Assembly: GCA_018398765.1 (NCBI GenBank)
Contig: JAHBMJ010003962.1
Coordinates: forward strand, 39,287-54,286
Length of the DNA stretch: 15,000 nt
Direction of reading: 5' to 3'
Source of the DNA: Chromera velia
Lineage: Eukaryota > Sar > Chromeraceae
Part shown: positions 8,084 to 15,000 of the stretch, piece after piece
Numbering within the stretch: the first letter of the stretch is position 1
How the letters are laid out: each line of letters opens with the position of its first letter
Notes under the pieces: generated by a model
What the model saw: the letters and a program-made list of their open reading frames with translations, nothing else
Database searches by the model: none
What the model was told of the DNA's origin: nothing
Translations under genes and position numbers: made by a program

Positions 8084-9564
8084 ATGGACCTGGTAAGAAA
8101 CCTCCAGGCCCAGGCTGCACTCCAGGAACGGTTTGAGCAGCTTTTGAACCAAGTGCAGCAGCTGTTGGTGATTACGGAACACCAACAGCAGGAAATTGCT
8201 GAGTTGAAAGCTCAGTTAGGACAACAGAGTTCTCTCGCTCAGTCCTCCTTCCAGAGCCATTCTGGCGATGTTTTGCGTCCCTCTCCACCTCCCAGCGTGA
8301 AGCCTAAGAAGCCTGAAATCTTTTCAGAGAAGGCTGAGGATGTGGACACTTGGATTGCCTTGTGGTAGAACCTATACCACATCACAAAGACTCCTTCAGA
8401 GGAGCAGGCCCCCATCGCAGTGACCTATCTCTCGCCAACCCTCCAGGTGAAGCTGGCAGAGGAGGCCAGGGCAGAAAGAATCCCTATCACGTCGTTGGAG
8501 GGACTGAAGGAGGCGTTATACCGCAGCTTCCCTAACCCCAACGTCTAGGAAACCTTCCAATCCGAGATTAGACAGATCTGTGCGAAGAAAGGGATATGGG
8601 ATTACACGGACGAGTTCAGGGGGATCGCACGCCGGTTGACGAACGTGACTCAGATAGACTTAATGTACGACTACAAGGCAAGTCTCCTCAAAGCGGTGTC
8701 CGATGAGATCGGATGGGTTCACCCCAAACCAGACATACTGCCAAAGCTGATCACAGAAGCACTGAAAGCAGAGAAGAGAATTGCGGGGGGGAACAGAGGA
8801 AACCATTGGAACCATGGGCAGTCAAATGGGGGGCAAAAGAAAAACGGAGAACCATGGACCTAAGCGCTTTCTCTTGAGCTAAGAAGCAGCAGCTGAGAAG
8901 AGAAGGCCATTATTACTTGTGCAGAGAGAGGGGGCATATTCAGTCCGACTGCCTGGGCCTCCACAGCAGTCAGCCCAGTGGCGGCAGGAGGAATGATTGG
9001 AGAAGGGGTGGAGAGAGGCAAATGATTCAAAACCAACAGTATGGGGTCCCTCCACCCTGGGGTAACCAAAGGAATGAGTAGCAGCAGCAGTATCCTCCTC
9101 GCAGGCAGTGGGGGGGGTACGATCAACGACAGAACGGGCAGGAGCAACGCCAGCCTCCCTATGGTCAGGGCCAAAATTCGGGGCAGCGGCCTCTGTGGAG
9201 ACGGCCAGGTGTGCGTCCCGCCCGTCTCAAAGCTGAAGAGGACAAGTATGAGGATGAGTATTGGGGAGACGAGGATAAGGAGAGAGAGAGGGATGTGGAT
9301 TTGAGAGATGATGCTCGAAGACACGGTGAGAGCCCAGTGAGGGCAACGGGGGAGAGAGAGGACGATACATGGGTCACCCATGGAAGAGGACCCAACGTTT
9401 TCCAATGCAACCATATGCACTCATTCCCCCAACGCTTGCCGGAGTCCAGAGACGGGGAAGTGCATGAGACCGACCACTTGAGGTCAACTGTAGTACCCCT
9501 TCAAAGAGAGGCTCTGAGGGAAAGTGACGGCCCTCAAAGGCCGCCAGGTACTCAGCTTCCCTAG
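8084..9564 (+). pseudogene. Broken gag region: coiled coil, gag core and CCHC zinc knuckle
   Basis: Gag would form the particle that packages element RNA. The ATG at 8084 starts a Gln/Leu-rich coiled-coil segment of about 50 residues, followed by a KPKKPEIFSEKAEDVDTWIALW start of a retrotransposon gag domain. The same frame continues to 8863 through in-frame stops at 8366 (TAG) and 8546 (TAG) and ends at 8861 (TAA). A 1-bp loss around 8875-8884 then shifts reading to the next frame, where a zinc knuckle lies at 8911-8952. Its first Cys is Tyr (TAT at 8911); Cys 8920, His 8935 and Cys 8950 keep C-x2-C-x4-H-x4-C spacing. A Gln/Arg-rich stretch (about 8990-9220) and a Glu/Asp-rich stretch (9228-9310) follow, with stops at 9079 (TAG) and 9562 (TAG). 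The Gag/Pol boundary is not visible. Confidence 0.85.
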
Positions 9565-9675
9565 TCAGTCGACCTAGTTGCCTCCATTCCTTTCGAGAAT
9601 GAATACGCTGCACCAACCTCTTTTCCCTCTGTTCTTCTACAGCAGATAAGAACTGTGAACAGCACGGCAGCATAA

Positions 9676-10380
9676 AAAGGACCGGCAGGCAAACGCGGAC
9701 AGTGTTTATCCCAACGTCCAGGTGATGGCAGACGTCGACCCGTTTTGATACGCCTTTGCGGGATGGTGAACGACACCCCTATCACGATCCTGTTTGTCAA
9801 TGACCCGGAAGCAGATGAGAATTACATATCTGTTTCCTTTGCTCATTCGCATGGCCTTCCTGTCCGCAGGTTTGGGAGGCTGACTGATTGCGAGGGAGCA
9901 CTTGCAGGGGATCCGTCTTACCAGGTGTCCGAGTACGTTCCCACGGATGGGTGTCGACTGAAAATTAACGAATACGAGGATCAGGTCAGCTTCACTCTCA
10001 CCAATCTCAAGAAATATGATTTGTTTCTTGGGATGCGGTGGTATGAAGACCGTGATCCTGTTTTTTATCCGAAAATAAAGAAATTGTGGTTCGACTTCGA
10101 AGGAAAGAGGATCCTCTTTCGAGGGGATACCACTCCTAAGAAGAAGAGTTCTCGGATAGATGGACCCATGACTGTCAGAGAGGCCACGAGAGAAGTGAGA
10201 AAAGGAGCGCTTTTCTTTCTCTGCAGATTGGAAAGAATTGAGAGAGAGAAGGAAGAAACGGAGGTTGAGAGAGAAAGGAGAGAGGAGGTGGGAGAGGTCG
10301 AAGTTGACCCAAGAACTAAGGAGGGGATACAGGAAAGGAAGTCTCCCTTTTGTGAATACGAAAAAGTGATGGCATCTCCC
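9676..10380 (+). pseudogene. Retropepsin-like protease region and charged linker
   Basis: After the TAA at 9673-9675 the frame is open to 11454 with no ATG near its start, suggesting Pol was translated as part of a longer polyprotein. Residues ITILFVNDPEADENYIS (about 9781-9831) sit where a retropepsin has its D-S/T-G active site, but the triad is not present. YDLFLGMRWY (10015-10044) matches the I/F-L-G-M-x-W end of the domain. From about 10230 to 10320 the sequence is a highly charged Glu/Arg linker. The protease should have cleaved Gag-Pol; it is probably inactive. Confidence 0.7.
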
Positions 10381-11260
10381 TCCCTGCACCCTGCAGTAAG
10401 GGAGATCTTGGAGGAGAACAAAGAGTTGTTTCCGGATGAGATTCCGAAGCTTCTACCCAGGAGGGGAGACCTGGACTTCAAGATCAAACTGGAGCCAGGG
10501 GCTCGGCCTCCTGCGAAGCCTTCATATCGCCTCTCCTATGCAGAATTGGAAGAGATGAAGAAGCAGTTGAAGGACTATGTGGACAGGGAATTTATTTATC
10601 CTTCGACGTCGCCCTTTGGTGCGCCGGCATTCTTTGTGAAGAAGAAGGATGGCACCTTCCATATGGTGATCGACTACAGGCCTCTCAACAAGGTGACGGT
10701 GAAGGACACATTCCCACTCCCGCGTGCAGAGGAGCTGATGGAGACCCTCTTTGGAAAGAGATGGTTCACGAAGCTAGATTTACGTCAGTTTTTCCACCAG
10801 TTCCGCATTGCAATGGGAGACAGCTACAAGACGGCTTTCGTTACCAGGTGGGGAACGTTTGAGTGGCTGGTGATACCATCCGGGGTCTCGAATGCACCGC
10901 CCGCAAGCATGCGACTGATTATGCTTGCGATGCGACCTGCACTGGGCCGGTATGTCATAGTCTTCATCGACGACATCTTTGTGTACGGCCAGACACTGGC
11001 ACAGTATGTGAAGGACGTCAAGTGGGTACTGGATCTCTTGAGAGCGAACAATCTCTACGTTAAGATCAAGAAGTGCGAGTTTTTCACCAACAGCACCCAC
11101 TTCCTAGGGTTTATCATCGACACGAAGGGCATCATGCCCGAACGTCTGAAACTCGAGCTGATCCGAGACTGGCCGGATCCAAAGGACCTATATGAGCTGC
11201 GAATCTTTCTCGGGGCAGCCAATTGGGTTCGGAAGTTTGTAAGAGGTTTTACGTCGATTG
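10381..11260 (+). pseudogene. Reverse transcriptase domain, Ty3/Gypsy type
   Basis: This domain would copy element RNA into DNA. The frame is open throughout. VIDYRPLNKVTVKDTFPLPR (10666-10725) and KLDLRQFFHQFRI (10771-10809) carry the first catalytic Asp (codon 10777). The catalytic pair is FIDD at 10963-10974 (Asp codons 10969 and 10972), a variant of the usual Y/F-x-D-D. The motif normally reading G-L-S/T-N-A-P-A-T-F appears as GVSNAPPAS (10882-10908), which is degraded. FLGFIID (11101-11121) and the downstream FLGAANWVRKFV (11203-11238) are typical of this family. The catalytic Asp residues survive although neighbouring motifs have drifted. Confidence 0.92.
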
Positions 11261-11379
11261 CGCAGCCCCTGACGAAGGCATTGAAGAAGGGAATGAAGTT
11301 CACATGGATGGAGGAGATGAAGACAGCCTTCTGCTCACTGAAGAAGGTGATTATTAACATCACCTCCCTGTATATCTCC

Positions 11380-11790
11380 GATCCTGATCGCCCATTTGAG
11401 ATCTTCGGGGACGTGTCTGAGCAGAAGAATGCACTCGGAGGTGCATTGATGCAGTAGGACCCGTGTGTTGGTTGGCTTTGTCCGGTAGCCTTCGCATCGA
11501 GAACGCTGACGAAGGAGGAGAGGAACTGTCCTATCAGAGAGAAAGAGTTGCTTACTATCATCTTTCTCCTCAAACACTGGCGCCCATATGTCAGTGAGAC
11601 GACAACAGTGTGGACGGACCATGAGAGCCTCAAGACACTTGACTTAACAGCATCTTACGCAGAGGCTCGAGGATGTGTGAGGAGATGGATGTCTTTCTTA
11701 CAGGAGCTAGAGGTGAAACTGAAGTACCTCTCAGGTGCGAAGAACACATTCGCCGACGCCTTATCTCGGCGTCCCCCTTTAGAGAAAGCA
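11380..11790 (+). pseudogene. RNase H domain, interrupted
   Basis: RNase H would remove RNA from the RNA-DNA hybrid. FEIFGDVSEQ (11395-11424) matches the first motif, with the Asp at 11410. A TAG at 11455 breaks the frame directly after ALMQ. The same frame resumes with PVAFASRTLTKEERNCPIRE and ELLTIIFLLKHW, the well-known Ty3/Gypsy RNase H block, then VWTDHESLK (Asp at 11617) and FADALSRRPP near 11749-11778, which marks the end of the domain. The frame then runs on to a TGA at 11899 and another at 11974. Confidence 0.9.
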
Positions 11791-11985
11791 CACGCAGCAA
11801 TCGGTTATAAAATTTGTTTGCAGACGAGCAGCAGCCTCCTTTCAGATGAAGAGTTTCTCCAGAAAGTCAGAGATGGCTACCGAGAAGACAAATTCTTTTG
11901 AGATGCCCTGTTCTTTCTGTCTCTGCGTGCTGAGGGACAGAAGCGAGAGGAGCCGCCGCCTTTCTTGCGCTTTTGACTGTCACAT

Positions 11986-12820
11986 ATGGAGATGAGAGAC
12001 GGACTTCTCTACTATAAAAACAGGTTGGCCATCCCTATGAAAAAATTGCAGAGAAATCTGATTTTTGAGTGCCACGACGTCCTAGGCACGGGACATTTGG
12101 CGATTGAGAAAACCTACCTGCGACTGATTGAAGACTTCTACTGGCTGAACATGTTTTCTTCAATCGCCGCCTATGTTCCTCACTGCGATGCGTGCCTCCG
12201 GAACAAGCAGGCGAATCAGAAGCCCTTCGGACTTTTGCAACCCCTGCCTATTCCTGCTCGGCCTTACGATTCGGTCTCGATAGATTTTGTCTGTGCCCTC
12301 CCACGTGTATACTTTCAAGGTGAGTGGGTGGACTCAGTTCTGACTGTGATTGATCGTTTATCCAAGAGACCACACTGGATTCCGTGTGCGACGATGATCA
12401 CTGCAGAAGGAGCAGCGCGCCTCTTTTATGATCATATTGTCTGCTCCCACGGTCTCCCGTTAGAGATTGTATCAGATTGAAACCCAAGGTGGATGGCGGA
12501 GTTCTGGAGAGGACTGTACAAACTGGCAGGGACCCGCCTGATGATGTCATCATCCGGGCATCCTCAGACGGATGGGCAGAGCAAGATTTACAACTGAACG
12601 CTGGAGACAATGTTGTGAGGTTTTTGTGGAGATCATCAATCTGAATGGCCTAAGCTTCTACCATCGCTTGAGTTTGCGTGCATCTCAAGTACGCACTCGG
12701 GTTTGAAGGCAACACCGCATGCAGTTCTTTACGGCTTTGAAGCAAGGACTTTCCCGTCTCTACTGGTTGCAGGATGCACAGCAACGGCAGCGGAAGACTT
12801 TCATCTGCGTCGCTAGGCTT
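11986..12820 (+). pseudogene. Integrase: HHCC zinc-binding and catalytic core, interrupted
   Basis: Integrase would insert the DNA copy. Zinc ligands are His 12073, His 12094, Cys 12184 and Cys 12193. Core Asp residues are in SIDFV (codon 12283) and VSD (codon 12475). The third catalytic residue, 35 residues further on in HPQTDGQ-S-x, should be Glu, but codon 12583 is AAG (Lys). Stops interrupt at 12478, 12595 and 12616 (all TGA, each where the family usually has Arg) and at 12814 (TAG). The enzyme is dead twice over: truncated and missing its catalytic Glu. Confidence 0.92.
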
Positions 12821-13335
12821 TCCTTGAAGAGGTGAAGGAGCGACTTAAGAGAGCGAACGAAGAGGCAAAGAGGAAGGCCGACCAGAAGAGAAGGGAAGCG
12901 ACTTTCATTCCAGGAGACTGGGCGCTAGTGCACCAGAAATCTTTTAAGAGTGAGCATCTCCCTTCCGAACGGAAAGCCAAGCTGAGTCATATTTGGTATG
13001 GGCCGTTCGAGATTGACAAGAAGGTGGGGGAGGTGAGTTATGAACTCATGTTCCCCGCTGGAGTCAGAAAGTATCCAGTTGTCCACGTCTTTTACAAGAA
13101 GGCGTACCCTGTCTCCTCCGAAGACCCTCCACCCCGTGTTCTCTTGCCAAGATTCGAGGAGGCGGAGTGGGAGGTCGATAGGGTTGTTGACATGCGAGAG
13201 AAAGGGAGGACGCTGGAGTATCGTGTAGTTTGGAAGGGATACTCGGAGACTGAAATAACTTAGGAGCCGCCTGAGAACCTCAAGAATACAAAGGACGCGA
13301 TCAAGGCCTTCAGGGAGCTCCGCAGACTTCGATAA
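12821..13335 (+). pseudogene. Integrase C-terminus with GPF motif and chromodomain, interrupted
   Basis: A basic helix rich in Lys/Arg/Glu (12832-12900) leads to IWYGPFEI (GPF at 13000-13008, the GPY/F module) and YPVVHVFYKKAY. A chromodomain follows from about 13156: EWEVDRVVD, EYRVVWKGY, then a TAG at 13261 in place of the usual Trp, then EPPENLKN to the TAA at 13333-13335. Cage-type aromatics survive at codons 13168 (Trp), 13231 (Trp) and 13240 (Tyr). Chromodomains of this kind bind methylated histone tails and steer insertion in chromoviruses. Confidence 0.92.
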
Positions 13336-13481
13336 CGAAGAAAGAGATGGGGAAAGAAACAAGGGAGTCATGGGAACATTCATGTTTGTCTCTTTCTCTT
13401 TGTGTTGCTCTTGTCATCTGCTTTGCTCTCGTCAATCCATCCTTCCTCACCCTTTTCCTTGACTTCTTGCGCCTTGTTGCT

Positions 13482-13690
13482 TAGAAAAAGAAAGAAAGAA
13501 AGAAAAAAAGAAAGAAGGAAAGAAAGAAAAGAAGGAAAGAGTGAATGAAAGAATGATTGAATGAATGAATGAATGAAAAAAAAAGAATGAAGGGAAGAAG
13601 AAGAAGAAATGAAAGGCTTAGCGAACGAAAGGTGGAACAAGAAGGAATAAAAACAAGGGAAAGGTAGAAAGAGAAAGAAGAAAAAGGAAA
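13482..13690 (+). repeat. Purine-rich low-complexity tract
   Basis: Mostly A and G, with runs of AAAG, GAAT (about 13556-13576) and GAAG. It may be microsatellite growth after insertion or an inherited internal purine tract. It produces Ser/Phe-rich open frames on the minus strand that are not genes. Confidence 0.85.
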
Positions 13691-13750
13691 TATAGACAAC
13701 AACTTGAGAAGTTGCTAACGCACTTCTTCCATGAGGAGGGAGAGGTGTAC

Positions 13751-13800
13751 ACTGATTGATGCACTGACATACTGATTGACGTACTGACATACTGACACTG
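13751..13800 (+). repeat. 20-bp tandem repeat, about 2.5 copies
   Basis: ACTGATTGATGCACTGACAT at 13751-13770 and a near-copy at 13771-13790 (two changes), followed by a partial copy. It lies in the 3' internal spacer of the element. Confidence 0.8.
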
Positions 13801-13909
13801 AATGGAATGACTTGAAGACACTTCCTCTCATGTTTTTCTATCTGTCTTTATTCTTCTTTTAATGCATCTTGATGCAGATTCTTTTCTCTATGTCTTGATT
13901 CTTATCTTT

Positions 13910-14563
13910 TCATGCACATTTGATCTCTCTCTGTGTATTCTTGCATACCTCCTCTCTGAAGTGAGTTGGCATGTGCATTCGTAGGATCTCTTTGTCATTT
14001 CCGACTACGAAAGTGTTTTTGGTGTTTTCTCCCTGATGCATATCGAACCAGAACCACTTTGCAGGAGGAGAGCTCCACTGCGCAGACACCGCCTCTTGAG
14101 TGCCTCTGGTGTTGTCATTCATTGTTTGCAGAGTGAGTGGATGGATAATGAATGGAAGTGTATGACTGGCTGTGGGACGATCTCTACATAAGCTCATATG
14201 CAGTAACAGATTCATGAAGCTTCTTTTGGTGACTGATCGCTTGCACACGTCGTCATCCCGTTCTCGTTTGCTTGAGGCAGCGATGTTTAAGATGAATGGT
14301 TGGCACTCCATATACACGCTTGTGGCAGTGTCCAACAACCCGTGTCGGTCGTTGCATACCGACTTCTTGTGTGATTCGAATCTGATGCGAAGGAGAAAGG
14401 AAAGAGCATCAAGAAGAAATGAAGCGATTAAAATTGAGTACGAGATCTGAGATCGTGTGTGAACACATGCCTTGGGAGGATGGGCATGTGTAACGTGAAT
14501 GCTCATAGCCGCGCCGCCTCTAAACGTTGGCGTGGGCCGGTCGGTGGCGTTGAGAGAACGCAT
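13910..14563 (-). other. Antisense open reading frame of 217 codons in the 3' spacer and LTR
   Basis: A minus-strand frame open from an ATG inside the 3' LTR (14563) down to 13910. The predicted protein contains a hydrophobic stretch (SILIASFLLDALSFLLRI) and no domain that I recognise. It overlaps no other coding remnant except the LTR. Antisense open frames upstream of the 3' LTR are known in some plant Ty3/Gypsy elements, but this one may be chance. Confidence refers to it being a real gene. Confidence 0.2.
14474..14484 (+). other. Possible polypurine tract
   Basis: GGGAGGATGGG lies four bases before the 3' LTR, where second-strand priming would occur. It is purine-rich with one T and is the only candidate next to the LTR. 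Confidence 0.4.
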
Positions 14564-14765
14564 GAGCCTACCTTACAGGACCGAGCGGAAGCGCGCGCGC
14601 CCGTAGCCACTCCAATCCATATAGCTTCACGACGGCTTGTGTTCATGGCATCCAGATTGACTAGCAGGAGAACCAGACTTTGAAGTAAGACTTCTAGGGA
14701 ACGCTTCTAGGAACAGACCTTCTAATCTGTTATCTGAGCCTCATGCTAGTTATGGTTTCATCTCA
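14489..14765 (+). repeat. 3' LTR, 277 bp
   Basis: Starts TGTAACGTG and ends TTTCATCTCA; it is the second copy of 7695-7971. I count 15 mismatches by eye, four of them clustered at 14566-14573. In an LTR element this copy normally supplies the polyadenylation site; I see no AATAAA in it. Confidence 0.93.
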
Positions 14766-14770
14766 GAATT
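14766..14770. repeat. Putative target-site duplication, right copy
   Basis: GAATT directly follows the CA end of the 3' LTR and matches AAATT at 7690-7694 in four of five positions. Confidence 0.6.
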
Positions 14771-15000
14771 CAGTCGTATATGTTTATCATGTTTTATGAT
14801 TGAGGCTAGGCGACGCACAGTGGTAAAAAAAAAAAAAATAGACCTTTCCAGATTTTTTTTTTTCTTTTTTTCTATGAAAGATTTCCCAGAGCACCTCTAG
14901 GAGCACCTAGAAGAGCACCTTTTAGAAGTACTTTTAAACTAACTTCCTCACAAACTTATTACTCAACACAAAGTTTTAAACTCTCTTTTGTCGTAAAAAG
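14771..15000. other. AT-rich right flank with homopolymers and a 12-bp periodic repeat
   Basis: No gene is seen. It contains A14 at 14825-14838, a T-rich run at 14853-14872, and GAGCACCT three times at exactly 12-bp intervals (14889, 14901, 14913). Composition resembles the left flank (7303-7694), as expected if the element split one AT-rich region. Confidence 0.6.

Larger units (their letters stand above)
13336..14488. other. Non-coding stretch between pol end and 3' LTR
   Basis: 1,153 bp with no + strand domain that I can recognise. Purine-rich simple sequence (AAAG, GAAT, GAAG repeats) fills about 13483-13690. A 20-bp repeat unit occurs at 13751-13770 and 13771-13790 with a partial third copy. 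The rest (13800-14470) is unremarkable T-rich sequence containing an antisense open frame described separately. Such spacers are common in large plant Ty3/Gypsy elements; here its role is unknown. Confidence 0.7.
7695..14765 (+). mobile_element. Degenerate Ty3/Gypsy LTR retrotransposon, chromovirus type, 7,071 bp
   Basis: Two collinear 277-bp LTRs (7695-7971 and 14489-14765) bracket an internal region with gag, protease, RT, RNase H, integrase and chromodomain remains. Integrase after RNase H defines the Ty3/Gypsy (Metaviridae) order, and the C-terminal chromodomain places it with chromoviruses, whose integrases often use that domain to target chromatin. Coding remains run from 8084 to 13335 in one orientation with fourteen premature stops and one 1-bp frameshift, so it cannot make a full polyprotein. 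The LTRs differ at 15 of 277 positions by my count (12 transitions, 3 transversions), so insertion is not recent. Near-identical 5-bp flanks support a single insertion without later LTR recombination. It lies 392 bp downstream of the exonuclease stop in the same orientation. Confidence 0.93.

Noticed and set aside
8860-9420. 186-codon minus-strand open frame, Leu/Pro/Ile-rich
   Set aside because: It is the complement of the Gln/Arg and Glu/Asp-rich gag tail; the biased composition keeps it open.
9706-10389. 227-codon minus-strand open frame
   Set aside because: It is the complement of the protease and charged linker, where the sense frame shows recognisable retroelement motifs.
14459-14683. 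74-codon open frame similar to one at 7701-7889
   Set aside because: Both are the same LTR sequence read in one frame; the similarity is DNA repeat identity.

Overview
The window is nuclear DNA of an intron-rich eukaryote. It carries one split protein-coding gene on the + strand and, about 390 bp downstream in the same orientation, one decayed LTR retrotransposon. GT-AG introns of roughly 0.1-0.4 kb packed with CA/TG/CT microsatellites, a long low-complexity protein tail, and a Ty3/Gypsy-type element would fit an alga or other protist. The style reminds me of the chromerid Chromera velia, but nothing in the window proves the species.

Positions 1-7302: the 3' part of a DIS3/DIS3L2-type (RNase II/R superfamily, RNB domain) 3'-5' exoribonuclease gene. 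Its 5' end lies outside the window. I could build a model of eleven exons (116-551, 723-1082, 1468-1627, 2050-2273, 2579-2912, 3313-3509, 3924-4307, 4501-4545, 4672-4752, 5114-5243, 5662-7302) in which every intron is GT-AG and every reading phase joins. The encoded domains, in order, are OB/cold-shock-type domains, the RNB catalytic core with its acidic motif and its C-terminal HFTSPIRR motif intact, an S1-like domain split by an acidic insertion, and a disordered tail of about 360 residues.

Positions 7303-7694: an AT-rich 3' flank with no gene that I can see. Positions 7695-14765: a 7,071-bp Ty3/Gypsy element of the chromovirus type. It has two 277-bp LTRs that begin TG and end CA (15 differences counted by eye, no indels) and near-identical 5-bp flanks. 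Gag and Pol remains run in the order coiled coil, gag core, zinc knuckle, protease, reverse transcriptase, RNase H, integrase, GPF motif, chromodomain. Fourteen internal stop codons, one 1-bp frameshift and lost catalytic residues make it non-autonomous today. Its last 1.15 kb before the 3' LTR (13336-14488) is non-coding on the + strand, starts with purine-rich simple sequence, and contains a 217-codon antisense open frame. Positions 14766-15000: AT-rich flank again, with homopolymer runs and a 12-bp periodic repeat.

The gene and the element share no pathway; the link is positional. I found no tRNA, rRNA, CRISPR array or bacterial-type operon.
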